64,000 nt of DNA from Bacteroides uniformis (lineage in GTDB: Bacteria; Bacteroidota; Bacteroidia; Bacteroidales; Bacteroidaceae). Below are positions 27,849-35,835 of this stretch, piece by piece. Position 1 is the stretch's first letter, and the number at the start of each line of letters is the position of its first letter. Under the pieces are notes generated by a model that ran no database searches, had not been told where the DNA came from, and saw nothing but the letters and a program-made list of their open reading frames with translations. The position numbers and the translations under genes were made by a program. The stretch covers positions 1,129,501 to 1,193,500 of the forward strand of contig NZ_CP102263.1 of assembly GCF_025147485.1 (NCBI RefSeq). Direction: 5' to 3'.

Positions 27849-28652
27849 TTATTTCGGTTGCTTTCCGATATAAGCCAAGATACCTCCGTCTACATAGAGG
27901 ATGTGACCGTTTACCGCATTAGAGGCTTCCGATGCCAGGAACACTGCCGGACCGGTAAGTTCTTCCGGAGCCAGCCAGCGGCCTGCCGGAGTCTTGGCGC
28001 AGATGAACGAGTCGAACGGGTGACGGCTACCGTCGGCCTGCTTTTCACGCAGCGGAGCAGTCTGCGGGGTAGCGATGTAACCCGGACCGATACCGTTACA
28101 TTGGATGTTATATTCACCATATTCAGAGCAGATGTTGCGAGTCAGCATCTTCAAGCCACCCTTGGCAGCGGCATAGGCCGACACAGTCTCACGACCCAGT
28201 TCGGACATCATAGAGCAGATATTGATAATTTTACCGTGGCCCTTCTTCATCATGGCAGGCAGAACAGCCTTTGATACGATGAACGGAGCATTGAGGTCGA
28301 TATCGATTACACGACGGAAGTCAGCAGCCTCCATCTCGTGCATAGGAACACGGCGGATGATGCCGGCATTGTTTACGAGGATATCAACAGAGCCTACTTC
28401 CTTTTCAATCTGGGCTACCATGGCCTGAACAGCAGGTTCGTCTGTCACATCACATACATAACCGCGTGCCTTGATACCCTTTTCAGTATAGGCAGCCAAG
28501 CCTTTGTCTACCAACTCCTGGTTGATATCGTTGAAACAGATAGTTGCTCCTTGCTCTGCAAAAGCTGAAGCGATAGCAAAACCGATACCATAAGAAGCAC
28601 CTGTAACAAGGGCTACTTTACCTTCCAAAGAAAAATTCAAATACGGATTCAT
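27849..28652 (-). CDS. kduD: Short-chain dehydrogenase, KduD / gluconate 5-dehydrogenase type
   Basis: 267 residues, cytoplasmic. Rossmann motif TGASYGIG (17-24), NNAG, and the active site SAYAAAKGG (Tyr-x3-Lys) are intact; PGYIATPQTAPLR is typical of the gluconate 5-dehydrogenase/KduD group. In uronate breakdown KduD reduces 2,5-diketo-3-deoxygluconate to KDG after KduI has isomerised the unsaturated uronate product. The kduI stump lies directly upstream, which supports KduD over a pure gluconate role, though the two activities are hard to separate by sequence. Confidence 0.8.
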   Translation of the reverse strand: MNPYLNFSLEGKVALVTGASYGIGFAIASAFAEQGATICFNDINQELVDKGLAAYTEKGIKARGYVCDVTDEPAVQAMVAQIEKEVGSVDILVNNAGIIRRVPMHEMEAADFRRVIDIDLNAPFIVSKAVLPAMMKKGHGKIINICSMMSELGRETVSAYAAAKGGLKMLTRNICSEYGEYNIQCNGIGPGYIATPQTAPLREKQADGSRHPFDSFICAKTPAGRWLAPEELTGPAVFLASEASNAVNGHILYVDGGILAYIGKQPK

Positions 28653-28690
28653 AACGTTAAATTATTAAGTTTAAATAAGTGATATTCTAT

Positions 28691-28843
28691 TTATGTACGA
28701 TTTGCAAGTAGTTTATACTCAATGGAAACTTTATTTTGGGAGAATGCCTTCCCTATAAGGAAATCGCAGCGAATGCTTTTCGTATCGTAGCTTTTCACAT
28801 CATCGGGATGCTCAGCATAGCGAATTTCATAGTTCGTTTTCAT
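28691..28843 (-). pseudogene. kduI: kduI remnant (first ~40 residues only)
   Basis: A 50-codon frame from ATG 28843 encodes MKTNYEIRYAEHPDDVKSYD, then TKSIRCDFLIGKAFSQNKVS, ending IEYKLLANRT before TAA. This is recognisably the N-terminus of 5-keto-4-deoxyuronate isomerase (E. coli KduI has KTLDTQGLRNEFLVEKVF at the same place). The full protein is about 280 residues. The match stops near residue 43 and the kduD gene follows after 38 bases, so about 240 codons including all metal-binding histidines have been deleted. The start, upstream operator and promoter are kept. It may now act as a short leader peptide for kduD. Confidence 0.8.
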
Positions 28844-28888
28844 GATTGCACTACATTTAATAGGTTATAACTTCAGCCATCAAATACA

Positions 28889-28908
28889 CATCGTTTGCGT
28901 ACACGATG
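28889..28908. promoter_or_regulatory. Candidate LacI-type operator of the kdu operon
   Basis: CATCGTTTGCGTACACGATG is an imperfect palindrome with perfect 6-base arms and a TTTGCGTAC core, like LacI-family sites seen in uronate regulons. It lies immediately downstream of the -7 box, where a bound repressor would block transcription. Confidence 0.45.
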
Positions 28909-28916
28909 CAAATGTA
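28909..28916 (-). promoter_or_regulatory. -7 box (TACATTTG) of the kdu operon
   Basis: Perfect TAnnTTTG on the minus strand, about 66 bases upstream of the kduI remnant start. The -33 element is weak. Confidence 0.55.
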
Positions 28917-29036
28917 ACAAAAGAAAATGGAGAAACCGTATAAATTTGTGTCAATTATATAGCAATATCGTTCAAAGATTCGTAAAAAGAAAAAATCTAT
29001 ACCTATAGTGCCAACAAGAGGGGGAAAGAATAACAA

Positions 29037-29073
29037 AAAAACCCACTAAAACTTGCGATTTTAGTGGGTTTTT
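29037..29073 (-). terminator. Terminator after tRNA-Gln
   Basis: AAAAACCCACTAAAA (29037-29051) pairs perfectly with TTTTAGTGGGTTTTT (29059-29073). On the minus strand the stem runs into a seven-T tract, just downstream of the tRNA. Confidence 0.85.
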
Positions 29074-29096
29074 AGCTGCAATTAGCTGTATCGTAG

Positions 29097-29167
29097 TTGG
29101 ACTACCAGGATTCGAACCTGGACAAACAGAACCAAAACCTGTTGTGCTACCATTACACCATAGTCCA
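29097..29167 (-). tRNA. tRNA-Gln (anticodon TTG)
   Basis: A 71-base cloverleaf: acceptor TGGACTA/TAGTCCA plus discriminator A, a D arm with GGT, anticodon stem ACAGG/TCTGT around loop TTTTGGT (anticodon TTG), and a T arm CCAGG-TTCGAAT-CCTGG. CCA is not encoded. Confidence 0.95.
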
Positions 29168-29210
29168 AACATAGGGCTTTCTGTTAAAAAGCGGTGCAAA
29201 GATAAAAGGA

Positions 29211-29240
29211 AGCCCCGAAATATCCAAATATTTCGGGGCT
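29211..29240. terminator. Hairpin terminator after tyrS
   Basis: AGCCCCGAAATA (29211-29222) and TATTTCGGGGCT (29229-29240) form a perfect stem with a six-base loop between tyrS and the tRNA gene. Confidence 0.7.
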
Positions 29241-29291
29241 ATTTTTACTGCCGAAGCATCATTTCCTTAATTACTTCTCTTTAGGCTACCG

Positions 29292-30584
29292 TTATTTGGC
29301 GATAATCAGATAGTAATTCTTCTTGCCGCGCTGTACCAGCAGGTATTTTTCGTCCAGCAGGTCGGCTGTCGTAATCACCTGGTCGAAAGCAGCCAGTTTC
29401 TCCTTATTCAGAGAAACGCCACCGCCTTGCACCAGCTTACGCATCTCGCCCTTGGAAGCGAATACAGCAGCATTATCCACGAACAAATCCACCGCCTTCA
29501 CACCGGCAGCCAGTGCATCACGGGATATTTCAAACTGGGGAACACCCTCGAACACAGCCAGCAGCGTATCTTCGTCCAACTTCTTCAGTGCATCCGAAGT
29601 TGCATTGCCAAACAAGATGTTGGATGCATCCACGGCGGCATTATAGTCCTCTTCGGAGTGAACCATGATAGTCACTTCCTTCGCCAGACACTTCTGAAGG
29701 ACGCGCAAGTGGGGAGCAGCGTCGTGCTCGGCCGTCAGAGCGTCAATCTCTTCCTTGGACAGTGCAGTGAATATCTTTATGTAGCGTTTGGCATCCTCGT
29801 CGCTCACGTTCAGCCAGAACTGGTAGAACTTATATGGAGAAGTGTAGCGCGGGTCGAGCCAGATGTTTCCGGACTCTGTCTTGCCGAACTTGCCACCGTC
29901 GGCCTTCGTAATCAGCGGGCTGGTCAGTGCAAATACCTCCCCACCGTTCGTACGGCGAATCAGTTCGGCACCGGTGGTGATGTTACCCCACTGGTCGCTG
30001 CCACCCATCTGGAGCTTGCAGCCTTTGGTTTCATACAGATGAAGGAAGTCGTACCCCTGCAACAGCTGGTAGGTGAATTCCGTGAAGGAAAGACCGTCAC
30101 GTGCCTCACCGTTCAGACGCTTCTTTACAGAATCTTTCGCCATCATATAGTTTACGGTGATGTGCTTACCCACTTCACGGGCAAAATCGAGGAAAGTGAA
30201 GTTCTTCATCCAATCGTAGTTGTTCACCAACTCGGCACGGTTGGGGGCATCCGAATCAAAATCCAGGAACTTGGAGAGCTGGGCCTTCATACCGGCCAGG
30301 TTGCGCTGCAACGTCTCTTCCGTAAGCAGATTGCGTTCGGCAGACTTTCCGGAAGGGTCACCAATCATACCCGTAGCACCGCCAATCAGTGCCAACGGCT
30401 TGTGTCCGCAACGCTGGAAGTGACGCAAAATCATCACACTGCAAAGGTGCCCGATGTGCAAAGAGTCCGCAGTAGGGTCGAAACCAATGTATGCAGTCAC
30501 TTGTTCCTTAGCCAGAAGTTCTTCCGTACCCGGCATCATATCGTGGAGCATGCCACGCCATCTTAATTCTTCTACAAAATTCAT
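29292..30584 (-). CDS. tyrS: Tyrosyl-tRNA synthetase
   Basis: 430 residues, normal for bacterial TyrRS. The class I HIGH signature is at residues 43-46 ([12 protein letters not shown]). The KMSKS-equivalent loop reads KFGKTESGN, the form usual in the TyrS1 group. Substrate residues [12 protein letters not shown] and [10 protein letters not shown] are present. The C-terminal S4-like RNA-binding domain (about 365-430) ends the protein. It charges tRNA-Tyr in the cytoplasm. It is followed by its own terminator and tRNA-Gln. Confidence 0.97.
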   Translation of the reverse strand: MNFVEELRWRGMLHDMMPGTEELLAKEQVTAYIGFDPTADSLHIGHLCSVMILRHFQRCGHKPLALIGGATGMIGDPSGKSAERNLLTEETLQRNLAGMKAQLSKFLDFDSDAPNRAELVNNYDWMKNFTFLDFAREVGKHITVNYMMAKDSVKKRLNGEARDGLSFTEFTYQLLQGYDFLHLYETKGCKLQMGGSDQWGNITTGAELIRRTNGGEVFALTSPLITKADGGKFGKTESGNIWLDPRYTSPYKFYQFWLNVSDEDAKRYIKIFTALSKEEIDALTAEHDAAPHLRVLQKCLAKEVTIMVHSEEDYNAAVDASNILFGNATSDALKKLDEDTLLAVFEGVPQFEISRDALAAGVKAVDLFVDNAAVFASKGEMRKLVQGGGVSLNKEKLAAFDQVITTADLLDEKYLLVQRGKKNYYLIIAK

Positions 30585-30691
30585 CGAATGATTAAGTTAT
30601 CTGATTAATTATTTAAGTGATTATCTATGAATTGTTTGATTCCTATTTTAATCTGCGCAAAAATACGACTCTTTATTCGAAGAAACAACTC

Positions 30692-31357
30692 TTAGGGTTT
30701 AAAAAAGACTTTGCAGACATTTCTCCGGAGTGTTTCTCCAAGCTCCTCGGGAGAGATGCCGCGCACTTCGGCAGCGCGTGCATACAATTCCCCGATGGAA
30801 ACTTCGCTTTCATCCGTTTCGATGAACAGCCGGTCGGCAGGTACCCGGCACAAGGCTACTTCCTGGTATTTCTCCCCGAATGAAAGGTAAAAGCCATGTT
30901 TCAGATATTCCTCCACCAGCGCCGCCTTGCCACGGAAACCATGTATTATCCACGGATTCGACGGGCGCAAGTCCCGCTTCACCTTCAGCAGTTCATCAAC
31001 CGCCTTCACCAGATGAATCACCAGCGGCTTTCCCACTTCCTCTGCCAAACATGCCTGGCACCTGAACACTTCCACCTGCAAATCCATCGGAGCATCTGCC
31101 AGCTTGTCCAGCCCGGCTTCGCCCACGGCAAGTACTTGGGGATGGCGCACTAACTCCTCCAGGCCGCACACCCTGCTAGCCACAGCACCTTCAACTCCTG
31201 AGTGTTCACCTCCACTCCGACCTATACGCCAGGGATGTATCCCCACCGAATACCATCCGCCGCTCTGTGGAGAGAACGTTTCGGGATAGCAATTTGCAAT
31301 GGCAGTTCCGGGTACTTGCGGAAGCCGGTGTGTATGTATGTCAACTGGAATATTCAT
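30692..31357 (-). CDS. TatD-family metal-dependent hydrolase
   Basis: 221 residues, a little short for TatD proteins (about 260). Metal-ligand motifs are present: DIHTH near the start, [21 protein letters not shown], and FIETDESE. The family contains 3'-5' nucleases and other amidohydrolase-fold enzymes; the substrate is not determinable. The start codon overlaps the yidD stop by four bases (ATGA), making it the last gene of the rnpA-yidD-tatD run. Confidence 0.85.
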   Translation of the reverse strand: MNIPVDIHTHRLPQVPGTAIANCYPETFSPQSGGWYSVGIHPWRIGRSGGEHSGVEGAVASRVCGLEELVRHPQVLAVGEAGLDKLADAPMDLQVEVFRCQACLAEEVGKPLVIHLVKAVDELLKVKRDLRPSNPWIIHGFRGKAALVEEYLKHGFYLSFGEKYQEVALCRVPADRLFIETDESEVSIGELYARAAEVRGISPEELGETLRRNVCKVFFKP

Positions 31358-31575
31358 GGAACGGGATCATATCCGGAACCTCCCCAGGGATGGCAGCGCA
31401 GAATGCGCCTGACTGCCAGACAAAACCCCTTGAAAGGTCCGTGTTTCTTGATGGCCTCCACCGCATATTGCGAACAAGTGGGGGTAAAACGGCATGAAGG
31501 CCCTATCATGGGCGATATGCACTTCTGATAGAAATAGATGGGAAGCAGCAGCAGATATGAAAGCAGACGCTTCAT
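31354..31575 (-). CDS. yidD: Membrane protein insertion efficiency factor YidD
   Basis: 73 residues with the family core: [39 protein letters not shown] and RILRCHPWG, including the conserved cysteines and GSGYDPVP end. It is small, membrane-associated and helps YidC-dependent insertion. It overlaps rnpA by four bases upstream and the tatD-like gene downstream. Confidence 0.95.
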   Translation of the reverse strand: MKRLLSYLLLLPIYFYQKCISPMIGPSCRFTPTCSQYAVEAIKKHGPFKGFCLAVRRILRCHPWGGSGYDPVP

Positions 31576-31988
31576 GACACCTGCGGAGTTTGCTCGGTTT
31601 CAGCATTTGCCGCTACCTTCTCGGCAATGCGTGCCAAAGCTGTCTTCATACGGTCCTCGATGACAGAAGAGTCTACCAACTGGTCCGAAAGATAGATGAA
31701 GGCCACGGCCAAACGGCACTTTTTTTCCGTCAACACTGCCAGCAGTCCGTGTTTGTTCATGCGGTAGGCTTCACGTATCTGACGTTTCACGCGGTTGCGC
31801 TTCACCGCCCGCTTGAAACGGCGTTTCGAGACACTTACAAGAATGGAAACGGGTGCCTCCAGCTCCTCCACCGGCAGATACACCACACGCAAAGGGAAAA
31901 CCGAAAACGAGCGTGAGCCGCCCGCAAACATCTTCTCTATCACTTTCTTCCTGTCCAACCGTTCGGACTTACGCAAGGTATTTGGCAT
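31572..31988 (-). CDS. rnpA: Ribonuclease P protein component
   Basis: 138 residues, basic. The signature [20 protein letters not shown] (about residues 76-95) is the RNase P protein motif. The protein binds the catalytic RNA and matures tRNA 5' ends. The order rnpA-yidD is conserved in bacteria. It is preceded by a MITE-like repeat that separates it from hemD. Confidence 0.95.
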   Translation of the reverse strand: MPNTLRKSERLDRKKVIEKMFAGGSRSFSVFPLRVVYLPVEELEAPVSILVSVSKRRFKRAVKRNRVKRQIREAYRMNKHGLLAVLTEKKCRLAVAFIYLSDQLVDSSVIEDRMKTALARIAEKVAANAETEQTPQVS

Positions 31989-31996
31989 GGGGTGAT

Positions 31997-32163
31997 GAGT
32001 TATAAGTTATGAGTGATGAGTTATGAGTGATAAGTTATGGGGGCGATACAAAAACGAGCTACAAGTACCTGGCAACATAAAAGCACAACCACTTGTAGCT
32101 CAATTTTATAAATCCATTGTTATGCCTACAAGCTATAAGCAAATCACTCATAACTTATAACTC
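31997..32163. repeat. MITE-like element with 20-bp perfect inverted ends and nested hairpin
   Basis: GAGTTATAAGTTATGAGTGA (31997-32016) is perfectly inverted at 32144-32163. Inside, GAGCTACAAGT (32056-32066) is perfectly inverted at 32091-32101. The element fills almost the whole hemD-rnpA gap. A related element is at 60525. Confidence 0.75.
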
Positions 32164-32173
32164 ATAACTCTTT

Positions 32174-32926
32174 TTACTTTCCTTTATTATTTTCCTTGAT
32201 AAACATGTCAAGCGCCGCCGTCATTGAGGGTGCCTGCACGCTGGGAGCTTCCAGGTCAAGACGAAGCCCGGCATCACGGACTGCCTGGGCAGTGGTAGAG
32301 CCGAATGTTCCGATCTTGATTTCCTTCTGGTCAAAATCAGGGAAATTCTTCTTCAAGGCACTGATGCCTGCCGGACTGAAGAACACCAGCATGTCATAAT
32401 CAAAAGCCTCATCTGCAGCAAAATCATTGCTGACAGTGCGGTACATGACAGCTTCCGTGTGCTGAATCTTATTCTTATCCAGCAGATTCTTCACGTCATC
32501 ATTGTGTACATCCGACATCGGTACCAAGTACTTTTCAGTCTTATGCTTAACAATGGAAGGTATCAAATCGTCAATCTTCCCGGTGTTTCCGAAGAAAATC
32601 TTACGCTTACGATACTGCACATACTTTTGGATATACAGAGCAACGGCCTCCGTCACGCAGAAATACTTCATTGTTTCGGGAATTGTCACACGCAATTCTG
32701 TACACAAGTGGAAGAAATGATCAATAGCATGACGCGAAGTAAAAATAACGGCAGTCTGATCCAAGACCGAAATTTTCTGTTGTCTGAACTCTTTCGCTGA
32801 AAGGCTCTCCACTTTGATAAATGGGCGAAAATCTATTTTCACACCATACTTCTCGGCGATGTCGTAGTAAGGAGATTTCTCTGATGCCGGTTTCGGCTGC
32901 GACACAAGTACTTTCTTAATTTTCAA
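32174..32926 (-). CDS. hemD: Uroporphyrinogen-III synthase
   Basis: 250 residues, the HemD fold of two alpha/beta domains. Visible features are KKVLVSQPKPASEKSPYYDIA at the start, AVIFTSRHAIDHFF, YLVPMSDVHND, and a C-terminal VFFSPAGISALKKNFP...IGTFGSTTAQAVRDAGL block. It cyclises hydroxymethylbilane in tetrapyrrole synthesis. Overall conservation in this family is low, and gut Bacteroides keep this gene even though haem synthesis is incomplete in many. It lies 4 bases after the DUF4271 gene, so co-transcription is likely. Confidence 0.85.
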   Translation of the reverse strand: MKIKKVLVSQPKPASEKSPYYDIAEKYGVKIDFRPFIKVESLSAKEFRQQKISVLDQTAVIFTSRHAIDHFFHLCTELRVTIPETMKYFCVTEAVALYIQKYVQYRKRKIFFGNTGKIDDLIPSIVKHKTEKYLVPMSDVHNDDVKNLLDKNKIQHTEAVMYRTVSNDFAADEAFDYDMLVFFSPAGISALKKNFPDFDQKEIKIGTFGSTTAQAVRDAGLRLDLEAPSVQAPSMTAALDMFIKENNKGK

Positions 32927-32930
32927 CGTC

Positions 32931-33662
32931 CTAAAATTTTATTATCAAATAATCGTTTAGCTGCGTCACGCCTTGATATAACACAAAACAAGGCATGATT
33001 TCAAGGGCACAAAAGTACACAATTAAAAGCAAACCGCCATATAAATTGTTACAAAAAAGCTTTAACCACTTGTATAACATCAATATTTTAGCAAAAAAGG
33101 CTAAAATCAATCCTATTATTATCGTCAGCTGCAAACTCAAATCAAAATAGACTATGAACAGAGCAAACGGGAAAAGGGCGAATCCCAAGTAATAAAGTAG
33201 CGTAGAATAGGACTCAAGCCATAGCGTTGTAACACTTTCGTCAAAAAAAATCCAACCCAGAAAAGAGTAGAGCATCCACTTCAAGCACAAATAGAAGAGA
33301 CACACACCGATGTAAATCCCCAGCAGAAGCCCCGGCGACACATGACGTACCAGTTCCGGCTGTATATCATTGAAGTAGCTGAAGATACAGACACCCGCAA
33401 GGATGCAAGTCTGCAGGATGAGCAGCAGCAAATAGCGCATATCGGCGGCTGTGGAAGTGGCAAATATGCTGGTACGTTCGCGATGAAGCAGGAAATCCTT
33501 CACCAGCTGCAGCAGGAACTTGCGGCTGCGTGACAAAACATAGGCCGACAGAAAGAAACAGCACAAAAGAACCACGGTGATGCCATCGTCCATTCTCGGA
33601 GAATATGGAATAGGAATCCCCTCCGTCCCCACTACTGCCCAAGCCATCAACAGCCCTATCAT
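32931..33662 (-). CDS. DUF4271 integral membrane protein
   Basis: 243 residues with about six or seven hydrophobic helices (for example TVVLLCCFFLSAYVL, LLLLILQTCILAGVCIF, LYYLGFALFPFALFIV). This is a Bacteroidetes-specific family regularly found next to hemD. The function is unknown. The start overlaps the LOG gene stop by four bases and hemD follows directly, so it sits in the middle of a compact operon. Confidence 0.85.
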   Translation of the reverse strand: MIGLLMAWAVVGTEGIPIPYSPRMDDGITVVLLCCFFLSAYVLSRSRKFLLQLVKDFLLHRERTSIFATSTAADMRYLLLLILQTCILAGVCIFSYFNDIQPELVRHVSPGLLLGIYIGVCLFYLCLKWMLYSFLGWIFFDESVTTLWLESYSTLLYYLGFALFPFALFIVYFDLSLQLTIIIGLILAFFAKILMLYKWLKLFCNNLYGGLLLIVYFCALEIMPCFVLYQGVTQLNDYLIIKF

Positions 33663-34249
33663 ATTGCAGCGAATTTACGGATGGAGGCGTCCCACAAGGG
33701 AGTGGTATACATCAGTTCCACGGCTTCCTGCGGTGTCTGCGCCACATGCCAGATGGCACCGTGCTGCACGCGCATGAAGTTTTCGTCCACTGCCTGCCGG
33801 AGCATATCGAGCAGAGGGTCGAAATAGTTCTTGACATTCAGTATCACAATCGGGTTCAGATACAGTCCGAGTTGCTTCCAAGTGATGATTTCCAGCAGTT
33901 CTTCCAGGGTGCCGCAACCACCGGGCAGGGCGATGACGGCATCGCTCAGGTCGGCCATTGTCTTTTTCCGCTGGTGCATGCTTTCCACTTCCACGAGTTG
34001 GGTAAGTCCGGTGTGATGCCATCCCTGCTCCACCATGAAGCGGGGAATGACGCCCGTCACCTCTCCCCCTGCCCGGAGTGCCGCATCGGACACAGCGGAC
34101 ATCAGTCCCATATTTCCCGCACCATTAATCAGGCGAATTTGCCGCTGCCCCAGCAGAGTGCCCAACTCACGGGCTGCATCGAAATAAACGGAATCTATCT
34201 TTGTGCTCGAAGCACAATATACGCATACGGAATTTATCTTGTTCATCAT
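33659..34249 (-). CDS. LOG family protein (TIGR00730, nucleoside 5'-monophosphate phosphoribohydrolase-like)
   Basis: About 196 residues from ATG 34249 (ATG 34246 is equally possible); the frame extends to 34312 but the extra 21 residues are not family-like. Motifs: VCVYCASS at the start, GAGNMGLMSA, and PGGCGTLEELLEIITW, the LOG signature PGGxGTxxE. The family releases free cytokinin-like bases from nucleotides; its bacterial role is probably nucleotide salvage. First gene of the LOG-DUF4271-hemD run. Confidence 0.9.
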   Translation of the reverse strand: MMNKINSVCVYCASSTKIDSVYFDAARELGTLLGQRQIRLINGAGNMGLMSAVSDAALRAGGEVTGVIPRFMVEQGWHHTGLTQLVEVESMHQRKKTMADLSDAVIALPGGCGTLEELLEIITWKQLGLYLNPIVILNVKNYFDPLLDMLRQAVDENFMRVQHGAIWHVAQTPQEAVELMYTTPLWDASIRKFAAI

Positions 34250-34278
34250 CTTGTTACTTCCTTTTTTAGGTACCGCCA

Positions 34279-34286
34279 CAAAGGTA
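34279..34286 (-). promoter_or_regulatory. -7 box (TACCTTTG) of the LOG operon
   Basis: TAnnTTTG on the minus strand about 30 bases upstream of ATG 34249, with a TTTC 19 bases further upstream as a possible -33 box. Confidence 0.5.
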
Positions 34287-34402
34287 CATGATTTCGGGGA
34301 GATTTGAAACAAATTTCTTTCTTCCCACTTACGACGGGGGATTTTTCATGAGTCAATAACGGATTATGTGTGCCGCAGGCACTGATAAGGCACATTAAAC
34401 AG

Positions 34403-34490
34403 AGCTACACCCTTTGCCCCGGATAGCTACACCCTTTGGGGTAAATGGCTACACCATGTCAGGGAAAGGGTGTAGCCTTATATAAAAGGT
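34403..34490. repeat. 22-bp period array C (three to four units)
   Basis: Units of exactly 22 bases start at 34403, 34425 and 34447. The first two open AGCTACACCCTTTG, the third opens GGCTACACC. The fourth segment (34469-34490) begins GGTGTAGCC, the inverse of the third, so the end can fold. It lies between the LOG promoter and the end of the Rhs locus. Confidence 0.75.
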
Positions 34491-34493
34491 AAA

Positions 34494-34529
34494 ATTCCCT
34501 GTTGACATATAGTGATGAAAGCAGGGAAT
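34494..34529 (-). terminator. Hairpin closing the Rhs locus (shared type I)
   Basis: ATTCCCTG (34494-34501) pairs with CAGGGAAT (34522-34529). With the flanking TTTATTGAATCAGA it is homologous to the hairpins at 42361 and 44370. Confidence 0.6.
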
Positions 34530-34545
34530 CGTTCACTTTATTGAA

Positions 34546-35434
34546 TCAGAGGACCTTATATATCAATATTCGAGCCAAAAGTAATCCGTCAAGGTCAATC
34601 CGATTAATAGGATTATTCCCGCAATAAGCATAGAGACTTGTATTGAAGTAATTTTCAGCAGAAGGGTCCACCGTCGTAAACCTTCCCAGCGCAGCATCAT
34701 ACATGCGTGCCCCATAATCATACAGATTCAACCCCTTCTTGCCATCGTACTCCTTGCCGTTGTATTTATAAGGCTGCACATTGCCTGAACTTGCAAACAC
34801 ACCACCGAAGGGATAGTAATGGTTCGCTTCCTCAACAGCACCGCTGGAACTGAGGACAACGCGGTTGTTTCCCTGATGGTCCTGCAGGTAATAGTGATAC
34901 TTCTTGTCCGAAAGCGTAACATACCCCTCTTCCGTAAGAAGAAGCTTGGCAACACCGTTTTCATAGACCACATTGCAGCAATACACAGTAGGAACCGGAT
35001 TGCCCGAACCATCTGCCTCCTTATACATCATGCGCCGCTTGATGCCGTCGGCAGTATAGCCATACTGTATGAAACCGCCGGAAGCAAAAGTGACGCCCGT
35101 TGGCAAATTTAATATATTATACGTAATATTGCTAATTCCCTTGTTTAAATCTTTGGTCAAATTGCCGTTCGCATCATAAACGTACTCGTTCGCCTGCTTA
35201 ACACCGTCCTTGAACTCGAAGCCATTGTTGTAAGCAGAAGTCGTAGCGGTATCGTCCACATGATTCAGCAGATTGCCCGTAAGAATGATTAGGGCGTAGA
35301 CTGATGCGGAGGTCTGCCCGTAGCACTGCGAAGACAGGACATTGTCGTTCTTGTCGTAACCGGTCACCTTTTCTGTATAGCGGCCTGCGCCGTGGGTGAA
35401 AGCAGTCAGACGGTTAAGGCCGCCGTATCAGTAT
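34546..35434 (-). pseudogene. Rhs orphan cassette 6: core fragment with toxin tip lost
   Basis: Rhs core homology begins near 35434 (YGGLNRLTAFTHGAGRYTEK) right after the preceding hairpin and runs in one frame (ATG at 35367, 273 codons). It includes the Rhs-associated core: YKYNGKEYDGKKGLNLYDYG, DAALGRFTTVDPSAENYF, NPINRIDLDG. After DLDG only about ten residues (LLLARILIYKVL) remain before the stop, then the locus-closing hairpin. Toxin tip and immunity gene are absent, so this copy looks deleted at its 3' end. The core is more diverged than in the other copies (ADGSGNPVPTVYCC instead of GSTTTTTDYCG). Confidence 0.75.
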
Positions 35435-35447
35435 TAGAAAGAAAAAA

Positions 35448-35492
35448 GCTATCCTAACATGCAAGATATAAGATATCTGATGTTAGGATAGC
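35448..35492 (-). terminator. Hairpin after cassette 5 (shared type II)
   Basis: GCTATCCTAACAT (35448-35460) pairs perfectly with ATGTTAGGATAGC (35480-35492). Nearly identical to the hairpin at 37267. Confidence 0.75.
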
Positions 35493-35559
35493 GATAAAAT
35501 AGTCAATTCATATCAGGTCAAGACGCCCTAATTATCAATACAAAAGAGACTGCGTTTGT

Positions 35560-35832
35560 TTATGATAAACTGCATTTTTCTTTTGAAGATTTACGGCTAT
35601 TGACAAGAGAAGCTATTAAATAAAAGATATTAATGATTACATAGCATAGAAAAAACTGCCACACTTTAATCGTTTCTTTTAGCCACTCCTCAACCCATAA
35701 GATATCAATTTTATCCCCACATCGATTTTCAATCTCATATTTATAACTAATTTCACAATTAATAATTGCGCATACAATTACTAATGAAAGAATTATTGAT
35801 GTGGCAACAAACACAATTCTAAGCCATTTCAT
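35560..35832 (-). CDS. Candidate immunity protein of cassette 5 (two membrane helices)
   Basis: 90 residues with the layout helix (about 5-26, IVFVATSIILSLVIVCAII), a polar loop with two cysteines, then a second helix (about 58-78, FFLCYVIINIFYLIASLV). No known family. It starts 3 bases after the stop of the cassette 5 tip, and has the same size and two-helix plan as the cassette 4 partner. Strongly A+T-rich like the tip. Immunity to the tip is inferred from position and pairing only. Confidence 0.6.
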   Translation of the reverse strand: MKWLRIVFVATSIILSLVIVCAIINCEISYKYEIENRCGDKIDILWVEEWLKETIKVWQFFLCYVIINIFYLIASLVNSRKSSKEKCSLS

Positions 35833-35835
35833 AAT

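Noticed and set aside
29427..30566. 379-codon plus-strand frame
   Set aside because: Lies entirely antisense to tyrS, whose motifs are intact; a codon-bias shadow.
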